Part shown: positions 37,594 through 48,400 of the stretch, one piece after another
How positions within the stretch are numbered: the first letter of the stretch is position 1
How the letters are laid out: each line of letters opens with the position of its first letter
NCBI GenBank assembly: GCA_021521415.1
Contig: JAIQDT010001949.1
Location: 62,001 to 126,000, forward strand
DNA from: Bidens hawaiensis
Lineage: Eukaryota; Streptophyta; Magnoliopsida; Asterales; Asteraceae
Direction: 5' to 3'
Length of the DNA stretch: 64,000 nt
The notes under the pieces: model-generated
The model's database searches: none
What the model was told of the DNA's origin: nothing
The model's input: only the letters and a program-made list of their open reading frames with translations
Program-made: the position numbers and the translations under genes

Positions 37594-39000
37594 ATGTATG
37601 ACGAAATGTCATGTGGAGCCGAGCTTCAACTCGAAACAAAACCCGATGGCTTATTGTATTATCTCAATCGTTTATGGGTTCCCGATCGCGATGACCTTCG
37701 TACTTGCATACTCGACGATGCTCACAAGTCACGATATTCTGTTCATCCCGGCGTGGATAAAATGTATTTCGATCTTCCTTCTACCTTTTGGTGGCCGAGT
37801 ATGAAGAAAGACGTAGCAACGTACGTTTCGAAATGTCTTACTTGCTCTAAAGTCAAAGTCGAACATCAAAAACCCTTTGGGTTACTCGAGCAACCACCGA
37901 TTCCCATATGGAAATGGGAAAACATTGCTATGGACTTTATAATGAAACTACCCACTACTCAAAAAGGCAACAATAGCATTTTGGTGATTATTGACCGATT
38001 AACCAAGTCCGCTCACTTTATTCCAATTCGAGAAAAATACTCCGTTGAGCAACTTGCCCAAATCTACGTTCGCGAAATCGTGTGTCGCCACGGTTTACCT
38101 TTGAATATCATCTCCGATCGCGATGCTCGATTCACGTCTCATTTTTGGCGATCACTTCAAGAAACCTTGGGAACTCGTCTTGATCTTAGCACCGCTTATT
38201 ATCCTCAAACGGATGGACAATACAAACGTACGATTCAAACACGTGAGGACATGCTTCGAGCGTGTGTACTCGATTTCGGTGGGAATTGGGATTCTCACAT
38301 TCTTTACATTGAATTCTCTTACAATAACAGTTTCCATTCTAGCATCGGTATGCCTCCTTTCGAAGCTCTCTACGGTCGCAAATGTCGTTTCCCAATTAGT
38401 TGGAACGAAATCGGTGAAGCTCAAATTACCGGACCCGAAATGGTCCAAGAAGCCACCGACCGTATCGACCAAATCCGCAAGAACCTACTTGCCTCTAGAA
38501 GTCGACAAAAGAGCTACGCCAACAAACGGCGAAAACCGATCGAATTCGATGTCGACGATCTCGTCCTTCTCAAGGTATCCCTATGGCAAGGAGTTGTTCG
38601 TTTTGGAAAGAAAGGAAAACTAGCTCCCCATTTCGTAGGCCCATTCAAGATTCTTGAGCAAGTCAGAAAAGTAGCCTACCGACTCGAACTATTGGAAGAA
38701 CTAACCGGTGTTCATCCGACCTTTCATGTTTCAAATCTCAATAAGTGCTTAGCCGAAGGTAATCTTCATATACCTCTCGACGAAGTACATGTCAATGAAT
38801 CAATGATCATGGTTGAATGACCCGTTGATATCATGGACCGCAACGAAAAGAAAACCAAGCGAAGTCGCATCAAGTTAGTTAAAGTTCGATGGGAATCACG
38901 GCGTGGTGCGGAGTTTACATGGGAATGAGAAGACTCGATGAAGGAGAAATATCCACATTTGTTTACATCATCTCAATTTCGAGACAAAATTTCCTAAAGT
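37594..39000 (+). pseudogene. Gypsy-2 integrase with chromodomain-like tail
   Basis: An open frame of 408 codons (37594-38820) covers [16 protein letters not shown] with the zinc-finger Cys pair CLTCSKVK, then the DDE core: WENIAMDFIMKLP, NIISDRDARFTSHFW, YYPQTDGQ and the region where the Glu is expected. At that point the sequence reads YKRTIQTREDMLRAC. The C-terminal domain has GKLAPHFVGPFKILEQV and HPTFHVSNLNKCLAE. After the stop, 38830-38995 still reads like a chromodomain (VDIMDRN, KLVKVRWESRRGAEFTWE, KEKYPHLF), interrupted by stop codons. The chromodomain normally steers integration to heterochromatin. Confidence 0.87.
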
Positions 39001-39009
39001 AGGGGATAC

Positions 39010-41522
39010 TGTGACATTTGTCAATTTCGGGTTATTTTACACTTGTATTCTGAATGTAAACTCGACCCGTTTTGTATCCCGAACTTTTCGATATTATCAA
39101 AATGATGAATTTTATGTTACATATTTGTTTTATAGTTGTCGAATCTATAAAAAACACCCTTTTCGGTTCTTAAAATGCCCCGAAAACGCTCAAAATGAAC
39201 TCCAGGGACTAAAACTACCAAAATGGAGACTTGAAAGACCCATTTGTAGTTTGTGTTTTCTTAGGTCTATAACTAACCCATGTTCATGCAACACCCTTTA
39301 TGAAAGACCCATTCAACTTACCCTATATATATACACCCATCTTCTTCCTTTGTGCTTGCGCATTTCCTCATTTCTCTCTCAAATTCTTGAATTCTAAGGT
39401 TGTTCTTCATAGTTTGACTCTCAAGGTCAAACTAAGCTAATCTTTCATTTAACTAACTTCTCGATACTTAAAGCTTGATGTTACAACATACATATAATAT
39501 ACACTCCTTGTTTACCTTCGGTCTTTCATTTCTCCAGTCTCGGCCGGTTGAAATGTCGGGCTAGTAAGGCAAAATTACATGGAGGACTTCGTAGTCCTTG
39601 TTTATATATTTAACAAATATAACCATATAACTTGTTATACTTGCTTAACTTCTGCATATTTTAGTTTATTGTTCATATTTGTCAAGTTCCATGGTATTGG
39701 GTATGTGGTAACTAGCCTCGGTTTCATCCCGAGTTGAGAACCGAACTAAAAACCGAACTTTCGTTTAAAAGCTTTATTGTTAACTTTTTGAATGTAAAAC
39801 TTGAGTATTATTATTTATAAGTTATTTTACAAATTTCATGGTAATTGGATATGTGGTAACCATCCTCGGTCTTATTTCGAGTCAAGGACCGAACCAAAAA
39901 CCGAACTAAACCGAGTTCACTCGCTTAAGACACACAAGTGTGTTTTTAGCCACCAAAACTCATATGTTTCTTCAAGATTATATTTTAAAACAATTTTAGT
40001 TAATTTCAAAACATACTTGGCATGTCGGTAACCAACTTGATCTTATAACAAGTTCGGACCGATAAAGTTGTATACTCGCTTAACAAACGTTAAGGTTCTT
40101 CACAATAGAACTACATACTTGGTTAAGTCTAGTTTGATTTTATTAAGTTATCTCATAACATTTATTATTTTGGGAAGTTAACTTTGAGCTTGGTCAATTA
40201 TCAAGTCTCGAACTGACAAACCCGAACACTCGTTTAAACATCGTTTTGGTATTCTTATAACTAAGGGTTTTGCAATATTGCATTTTAACCCACATTATTA
40301 CTTAACATAGGCTGAGTAAGAAAAAACTAATTAATAGAATATCGAGACCCGATTTCGAGTAAACTTATTTTACAAAACTCGTTTCTTTAATTAATCAAAT
40401 ATTTACATTTTAAACCCTAAACTTTATTTATTTACTTTATTTGTCATGTATTTTATATTAACCCTTCCAAGAATACCTACTAACACAAGACCCGTTTAAT
40501 ATAGGTCTTGCTCGTTAAACTGATCTCTCCGATTATTCACGACCCTATCTTTCAAGTTACTTGTTAATGTGAGTACTTTCTCATCCCCCGTTTTCCATCT
40601 TTCATTTTGGGGGTGGCATTGCATACTTATTCAAATTCAAATGATTTATACTTGAGTCTTAAACCACAACACTTATTGTATATGTTTACTTAAATAAATA
40701 CTCGATTTGGTGTTATATGCTTTACATGATTATGTGCAAATTCTTGAATGCTAAAGCGGGTAGCCTCATCAATAGGGATGAGCATTTGGTACTTGGTACC
40801 GGTACCGAAATTGGTACCGAATCGGTACCAAAGTTTTGAGTTTCGGGATCGGTACAGTACCGGTACGGTACCGGTATTTTCCGAACTTTTGCCTTCAATA
40901 CCGGTACCGTACCGGTACCGAACTGAATATTTCGGTACCGGTACCAGTACCAAGATTTGGCGATTTTCGGGATCGGTATTTTCGGTACCGGTACAGTACC
41001 GAGCTCATCCCTACTCATCAAAGTATGATCATACGTTAAATCCGAGTATATATGGTATCCCCATATAGAAAGGTGTTGTCAATGTATTCTTGTTGACGAT
41101 TTCATTATTGTCGCCAATGTATTCTTATTGACGGTTTTATTATCTAAATTGTTGCTATTATTTATTGTTTTCATATACTAGTTATGGATTTCATACTATA
41201 TACTTATTGTCCAAAACTATGAAAATTGCTCACCAACCTTTGTGTTGACAAACTCTACTTTATGCAATGTTACAGGTTTGATGTTAGCTTGATTGGATTA
41301 CGTGAAGAAACTTATCATCTTGGCTTTAAGATATTAGAAAATAAAAGAACAAGTTATTTGTTTATCTATCTATTTGGCATTTTGTATGAACAATTGTTGT
41401 GTTATTTATGATGATATGGATTTAAATGAGTTGTTTAAATATTGTCACTTTATAGTGTCGTTGTGCAATGAACAATCATGTCGCGCCTTGATGTTTCCGC
41501 CTTCATTGGTCGGGGTGTGACA
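39010..41522 (+). repeat. Gypsy-2 3' LTR with MITE insertion
   Basis: Preceded by the polypurine tract AAAGTAGGGGATAC (38996-39009). Matches 27749-30033 along its length apart from the 241-bp MITE plus its 8-bp duplication and scattered substitutions. Confidence 0.88.
40773..41013. mobile_element. GGTACC-rich hAT-like MITE (copy 2), intact
   Basis: 241 bp with perfect 11-bp terminal inverted repeats TAGGGATGAGC/GCTCATCCCTA, flanked by CTCATCAA on both sides (40765-40772 and 41014-41021). The 5' LTR of the same element has the empty site with one CTCATCAA (29526-29533), which proves the insertion and its borders. The interior is almost wholly GGTACCGGTACCGAA-like words. No coding capacity. 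Mobilised presumably by an hAT transposase elsewhere in the genome. Confidence 0.93.
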
Positions 41523-43040
41523 TTTTAAAATTATTATCGGTATTCCTGAGAAGAATAGTTTTGTATTTGTGAAAATATTGGGATTGATAATTGGTTATCT
41601 GTAGTGAAAAATTTATAACCGTTTTATAGCGGCTATATGACCGTTTCATCAACGGTTATATATATATATATATATTATTCTGTAAGTAATAAATAAATGA
41701 GATATAAATGATAATCTATTAAATAAGATATAAAATTAGTATGCAGAATAATAATAATAATAATAATAATATGAACTTGTTTATGATACATAAGTAATCG
41801 TTAGTACATAAATAAAAGTTATAGAGATAGTAAGTAAAACTTAGCATGGGCGAAGGTTAGAAGGGACCGGGGGTGGCCTCGGTCACTGTCGTTTTCTCCG
41901 TTAATAGGGTAAATTTCGCTATTTTTCTGAAAATTTTTATAGGTATTAAGCGCGGTCACTGCCAATTTATTTTTCCAAAAAGCTACCGGTCACCACCAAT
42001 TTTTTTTTTAAATATAATACACTATCGTTTGATTTTTTTTATAAAACCTCACGGTTTTTATAAACAAAAGTTATAAAAATATAAAAAACTTAGTTTTTAA
42101 TAACACTCAAATTTGGAAGGGCTTTTTGTAAATTTTCACATAACATAACTTAAAAAAAAACAAAAGGGAATTCTTTCAAAACAAACGCCCTACCTGCTGC
42201 TTCCCTTCTACCCTGCCTTCTGAGTTCTGAGTTCGCCACCGCCCACGGCCCCATCGCCGTCCGCCGGTCATCCACCCCTGCCGCTCATCCCTGCTCATCC
42301 ACCACCGTAAGGTAATAGTCTATTTCCTCTACCTTTGTGTTGTTAAATAAAGAATTATAAAATTAGAGTTTGTAATTGTGAATTGGGGAATTTGGAAAAA
42401 TAGTCAATTAAGCTTGTAATTGGTATTGTATGCTGAAATTTTACTCTAACTTACCCTATTGATTCTGTTTAATTACGTAAATCATAAAAAAGCAAGATAC
42501 AATTTTTTTCTTTTTTTAAAAAAAAAAGAATGATGAACAAACGAGTAAATCTTCTTCTAAGGTACTCACCCTCCTCTCGGCTCTCGTATTATTATCATAT
42601 TATGGATATTTTAGGTCTTGTTTTTTTTAATTGAAAGAATAACCGTTTTGAATGAATGAAAAAAAAATAGATATATAGATGTCATATTGTTTGATCCGAC
42701 CCGGCCCGAACCATCGACACGGCCCGAACCACCAACACGAACCGAACCACCGATACGGCCCGAACCACTGACACGAACCGATCGTCGACCTGAAAATTTT
42801 TGGGTCCGTCACTTCGATCACTGCCATGGCGAAGCCCAAGCTTCGCCACTGAAGCTTAAAGAGTTATTAGTTCCATAATTAGTAAAAGTTTATAATAAGA
42901 TGTCTTTTATGTTTGTTTTGTTTTATCATTATAGTTATCTTTTTAACCATTATTAATTATATGTTTATCTTGTTTATGATTGATGTCTTTTACCTGGTTG
43001 ATCTTCTTGATTAAGCTACAAGTGATTCGTGCTGATAACG
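41523..43040 (-). other. Copia 5' leader with further inserted sequence and primer-binding site
   Basis: Adjacent to the right LTR, 43020-43040 is the reverse complement of CGTTATCAGCACGAATCAC, a primer-site wording common next to plant copia 5' LTRs. The leader itself is AT-rich. From about 41845 to 42850 composition changes: a GC-rich 42180-42310 stretch (CGCCACCGCCCACGG, CCGTCCGCCGGTCAT) ends in a possible splice donor (CACCGTAAGGTAATAG) and looks like a captured 5' gene end. An 18-bp tandem repeat follows. Borders of that insertion could not be proven. Confidence 0.55.
42693..42785 (+). repeat. 18-bp GAACCACCGACACGGCCC tandem repeat
   Basis: About five head-to-tail copies alternating CGGCCCGAACCACCGACA and CGAACCGAACCACCGATA. 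On the plus strand it would encode a Arg-Pro-Glu-Pro-Pro-Thr-like hexapeptide repeat in a 63-codon frame, which is probably not a gene. Confidence 0.7.
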
Positions 43041-43314
43041 TGTTATAATATTACAACTAAATTATAACAAGAATAGCAATGTATTCCTTAAACTTGAAGA
43101 TGATAAAAAAACAAGAAAATGAGAGATATTTATATATATTCAGTAACTCTTTTGATTGTGTGTGTATCGTATTGTTATAAATGAAAGATACATATACACA
43201 CTTTACATTCACTATTTAGGGGACATGAGCTAATAATTTGGTTGAAAACTTTCACCATCCACATATAAATGTTTTCATCCATTCATATGGATGTTTTACC
43301 CACACGTTACAACT
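43041..43314 (-). repeat. Copia 5' LTR
   Basis: Pairs with 9179-9451. The outer end is eroded (AACT in place of AACA) just before the GAGGT duplication. Confidence 0.88.
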
Positions 43315-43319
43315 GAGGT

Positions 43320-45449
43320 TACTTTCTTTCCAATTTGGAAAAAGTCGGAAGGAAAGAAAGTGAATGAAAGGAAAAACTTCATTTCTTAAGTGCATTCACC
43401 AATGGCTCTTCTTCTACATTTAGAATAATGAAAATCCTAAAATTTATTTATCAGATATATATGAATACTATAAGTATAACTATGATAATTGTGTATCAAT
43501 AAACCCTAACTAATATATTATCTCTGCTGCCATGCAATCAGAGTGAAAGGAAATTAGGCTGAGAATGAAACGAAAAACAATGAATACGTAGTATAATAAT
43601 TAAGAAATTTACAATTTTGGAAAAGCAAACTATAAGACGAAAAAAATGTAGCGTTAAACCAACGCAAGAAGCTTAAAACAGAGCAGGGCAGGCAAATGGC
43701 ATGACATTGCCACATTGGAGCTATGGTGAATTGGTGATAAGAGCTATGACTACAACAACTACAAGTGTGGTGGCATGTGGACAGGAGCTAAGATTGCGAT
43801 GACAAGAGATGATGGCACAATATCAGCATGAGAAAAATAAATAAAACATAATATTAAGTGCATTCTTCAATTTTTCTAGATGCAGCGCACGTAGAAAAGT
43901 GGATTCTTCAAAATATAAGTCACTTCCAATGCATCATTTGTTCCTTACTCTGCCAAGTCACCCAAATACACAGCTAAATGTGATGCATTGGGTTTGATCT
44001 AATGCTCAGTTCCATCACAAAAGCTTTAGAAAATATTTTTTTAAAAAAATGGCATACATTCTTTGACATTTTTTTTTACTTGTCTAAGATCATGGGGTAT
44101 GCTTCCACATTCAAAAATGAGAAATAGTAAACAATTGAAGTGCGTAAATATGTTTCATCAGAGTTACCAATACAAGTACGTGCTAAAATCATATATTGGG
44201 GGTGGGAAGTTAGCAAGTTCAAGTTATAGACAAACATTCTCTATGTTAAATTGATTATTAACTAAAAGAATAAAATACCATCCTCAGGGAGTAAAAAGTT
44301 CCATGTGCTAGTTATTAGTTATAAAAAGTCATACTTTCATGGTGTGCACTCCATGCAACGCGGTCCAAGTTGGACCACGCCGTGTACCGTGGTTTCCATA
44401 TCAAGTGGCCTAAGCCCTAAGGAGGCCTTTCCCTTAATTAGAGCATCCATCCTCATCTTAAAATTTAAGTAGAAAAAATGTTTTTGTCTGGTGGTATCAA
44501 GTAGTTAGATAATATCATAATATCTTTTTTTTAAGTGTGTGGGTTTGACTCCCACATTTGTAAAAATTGTGTGAAAACCTGGTCATATTTTCCGGGTTTT
44601 CACACTAATCAAAATTCAAAATGATGAGACTGAAAAATATTAGCCATTCCACTTTTAATTCCCTAACCCGAGTCCCCACGTCCGCTTTTCTCCGACCGAA
44701 ACCCAAGAAGTTGGCTTCGCCAACACAACATCAGGGCCGTCTCCTTCATCCTATATTGACCCTGGCCCGGGCTGGCTTGTGAAGTGTTAGTGGAGAGAAA
44801 TTTGCTATACACAAGTACCTTTTTTTTGGTCATTTTATTAAGATGTGTTTGCTTTTGAAGTTTACCATATGTAGTTGTATCTGTTGATTGTAAATTAAAT
44901 AAATTGTGGGTAAATCTTGATGGGGTTTATTTTTTTTGGCCTGAGTTGTAGACAGAAACATAAATTCAAATTGTTTGTACATAGTTGCAGTTAGAAAGAA
45001 TTCAAGAAAGGGTGAATCTATAGGGTATAAAATCGGTTTCTGCAGCTTTTGAAAGTGAATCTGGTTACAGTATTTAATACAAAAACCAAGTTTTCCGGGT
45101 CGGTCAGTTCAGACCTCAAGAATAGTTGTCAGCACAAACATTTCAATTTAAGAACAATCAAACCAAAAACTTCATTAAAAGAATTAAATATGGTTCAAGA
45201 ATGTGAACAAGATGTTTGTTAATGTATCTGATTTGGTTTAATTTATATATAAAATACCTCAAAAAATAAATAATATCCATAACTCACAATAGTGACCAAA
45301 GTTGGTTGTTCACAGTTCCTACAATGACAAAACTGAATTCAATCTCACACAAGTACAACAAGATCGATCTTGTGCAAATGCCGAATTAACCACCTAGAAA
45401 CCATTAAGACTTCCACGTGTTGTAGAAACAACGGTTAATTCCTTCAAAT
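43320..45449. other. Intergenic DNA downstream of BOP1
   Basis: No gene recognised. A short perfect palindrome GGTCCAAGTTGGACC lies near 44367 in a GC-rich block. GTGGGTTTGACTCCCAC near 44539 looks like a B box of a tRNA-derived repeat but lacks an A box. A GC-rich patch at 44670-44790 resembles part of a repeat. The rest is AT-rich. Confidence 0.4.
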
Positions 45450-48400
45450 CTAATGACAGAATAGCTTGATCACAGAATCAGCTCCTGCAGTAAACAACCA
45501 TGGCTGCCTCGGGTGGAACTTGCAGTCCAGCACACCTATAAATCACATAAACAACCCATCAGCTTGAAGATATACTTAAATGCAAACTATGCATACTTAA
45601 TAAACGCCCCTCTACGCACACATATAGGGGGGGTTCAGCAGAAAACCATAAAGTTACCTATCGTACGAGATCATATACATAGAGTCAAGTTATATATATG
45701 TAACTTTAAGCGACATTTTTTTAAAAACCAACCTCTTCCGTTTACACTCTTATGACCATGAAGAATCTCCAAAGGAACAATAAGCGGGTTCTGGTTCAAA
45801 TCTGAATACACCAACCCATGGAAAACATAGGCGGTGCAATCATCCGAAGACGATGCAAACAACGGGTAGGTGCGATGAAACGCCACATTCGTTATATCCT
45901 TAGGATGAGATCTGCATCAACACAGGACAACCCAAAAAACGCCACGTCAGCACACACGTGATAACTTTTAGGCGATAAAAACCAAAAAAGCATTTACACA
46001 CTTGAGAATCTTGTATGGTTTTGATGAAAGATCCATGTCAAACCAACATAACTTTCCATCCTTACTCCCCACAATAACGTTGTCACCTGCATTAAACCAC
46101 AACACAAACCATTATTGTTTTATTTGTTTTAACTTTTAACTGTTTTAATGTTTGACAGCTAGAATAATAAACCGAGAAAGGGGATGCGAACATACCAACG
46201 GGATGAATGGAAATAGATGAGATTTCACGAACTCCAGCATCGAGCTTTTTGATGAACTTTTTCTTCAGAAGATCATAAACACGAACTGTCTTTTTCGTAG
46301 AAACGAAAAAGATGGATCGTGTAGGATGAAACGTTGAAGAAACGGGTAGACTGTGCAACTTGAACGGTAATCTTTGGGTAAGCTTCTTCGACAGCAAGCG
46401 TATTAATACCGCTTTTGATTCACGTAAGCAAGCAAGTCAAGATAAAACAATGAAGATATTTTTCAAATTATGTGTATTTGTATATCGAGGGATCATGAGA
46501 AGACACTTTCTTCGCTAAAAAGAAAAAAGAACCTAAAAAGCTCCATACTGCATATACAATATATCATACTACATATATGATATATACGGTATAAAATACT
46601 ATATATGTGCATTATACTGCAGAATATCTACTATACTACATATTTGTAGTACTGATATTATATATATTGCATATATGTGGTATAAAGTTTTTCGGTTCTC
46701 AGAAAGAATTGAGTTTTTTCATGTTCCTATCCTATGTGTGTGTGTCTGTATTTAAAGTAAAGATTGAAAAGGATATCTGCAGGCATGACAGTTGACAAAT
46801 AGTCCCTTTTCGATGCCATTCCACTGAAGACACGGTCTATAATAACACAAAAACATGTGAATATGTTACAAACAAATTTACGGTATTGAGTCGTTTGCTT
46901 CTTAAAAAACAAAGTGATAAATAATGTAAAAGCGTACCTTAAAGTGTTTGATCCTAATTCCCTCATATTTATCACATTGAGACCAGCTTACACTTGACCC
47001 TGCACTCTCTAAAAACAATTAAAAGAACTAAAGTCAATAAAAGTCAAATCTAAAAAAAGAAAAAACCCAAAAAAGCAGCGAAAAACACTGACCAGAATCA
47101 TCTGGGGCGGATGGAGTTTCAACACGCAAAAGATCTACAATAGTCTTATTTTCAACTTTCTCGAGCCCAGTGTTCAGAACAAAAACATCTTGTCCCCTTC
47201 AAATTTGTAAAATCATACAATTGTTAAGTTTAAAACAAATTACAACAATAAAATGTTATAAAAGGTGAGTTAATAATCTTACATGGAAACTGCCAAAATA
47301 GGAAGCTCTGGTAAAGGATTCCATGCAACGTGCTGCACAGGTTCACCAAGTTCCCAAATTTTGACACATCTACCAGTTTCAACCTCCCAGATACGTACGG
47401 TTCCATCATGTGAGCCTACGTTGATCAACAAAAAGGTTAAGAAAAGAAAAAAGAAAATTTCAGCTTAATATAATGTTTACCAGAAGCGATATGTTGTCCA
47501 GATGGGTCTGTACAAATTGATACAACTGGACCCGTATGGCCTTTATATTCAAGATAACACGTTGTCGGGTATGGTTTAAGATCCTTGCGACTTGGAAGCT
47601 TTGGTTTTAAAGACTCGGGGTCGATATTGATCTAAAATACCAATAAAGATTAATATTAAAGATATTGTAACATCATGCAGTTGTATGAAACTACTTGCAG
47701 AAAATAAAAACTAGATCATGTAGAATTGTAGATAACCAAACAAACATGAACAAATAATTTAAACAAACGAACATGAACACATGTCATGTTCATCATTTAA
47801 GTTCGTGAACGTTAGTTTACATTCGCTTACTTCATTTGTGTTTGTTCAATTAGGTTCGTTTATATTCATTTAGTAAATCGAGACACATGATAACCATAGG
47901 AGATAATCTTTATATCATATGTTTTTATGCAGAACTGGATTAAAAAATTATGTATAATAACTCAATGAAACTAGAGTGTTTGTGCTCGTTTGTTTATGTT
48001 TGTGAATAGTTCATCTGGATACTATTGAACAAACACAAATTTCAACAAACGAAAATGAACAAAAAAATTTGTCCATCTACTGTTCAGTCATTTGTAAGGC
48101 TAAAGTTAAACGAACACGAACACGTTAGTTTTCTTAATGAAAGAACAAGAACAAAAAAAAATCTGTTCATTTAAGTGTCCGTTCTACTGTCAGGCTAAAG
48201 TTTAACAAACAAACACAAACAAGCCCCGGCCGTGTTTGTTCGGTTCGTTTACAAGGCTAAGTACATGTGCAGTAGTGCAACGCTTACACGCTTCTTTCTG
48301 GCCCTAGGGCACAAGTATAAATCGAGGCATCGATCAAAAGTTTCACGAACACTCTTTTCATAAGCTGGAACACTTCTCAAAGATGTGAACCTAGAAACAA

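Larger units (their letters stand above)
27749..41522 (+). mobile_element. Chromovirus Ty3/gypsy retrotransposon (Gypsy-2) with long LTRs
   Basis: LTRs 27749-30033 (2285 bp) and 39010-41522 (2513 bp, including a 241-bp MITE), both starting TGTGACATTTGTC and ending GGGGTGTGACA. Interior order is primer site, gag, protease, RT, RNase H, integrase and a chromodomain-like tail, on the plus strand, so it belongs with chromoviruses (Tekay/Del-like by wording). LTRs differ by several per cent by eye. Flanking 5-mers are TTCCA and TTTTA, so the target-site duplication is eroded or absent. The gag is further split by a solo LTR (32141-35394). Several frameshifts make it inactive. Confidence 0.9.
9179..43314 (-). 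mobile_element. Ty1/copia retrotransposon, host of a nested transposon cluster
   Basis: Outer LTRs at 9179-9451 and 43041-43314 share their whole length with about 20 differences in 272 bp by eye. The target-site duplication is GAGGT at 9174-9178 and 43315-43319. The element runs right to left: the primer-binding site rests against the right LTR and a polypurine tract (reverse complement of CTCCACCTTGG) against the left LTR. Gag, protease, integrase, RT and RNase H follow in copia order on the minus strand at 27553-24376 and 11730-9590. It is cut by two complete gypsy elements and one Cassandra, and probably a fourth insertion near 41.8-42.85 kb. Many stops and frameshifts make it a relic. 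Removing the insertions leaves about 6-7 kb, a normal copia size. Confidence 0.9.

Noticed and set aside
42687..42878. Proline-rich repeat protein
   Set aside because: A 63-codon frame created by an 18-bp DNA repeat; no start context, no homolog, AT-rich flanks.
46424..46776. Loss of both splice sites of a BOP1 intron, read as pseudogene evidence
   Set aside because: The AT and AC ends with ATATCCTT and a CTTGAC branch core fit a U12 intron, and using them gives the right frame.
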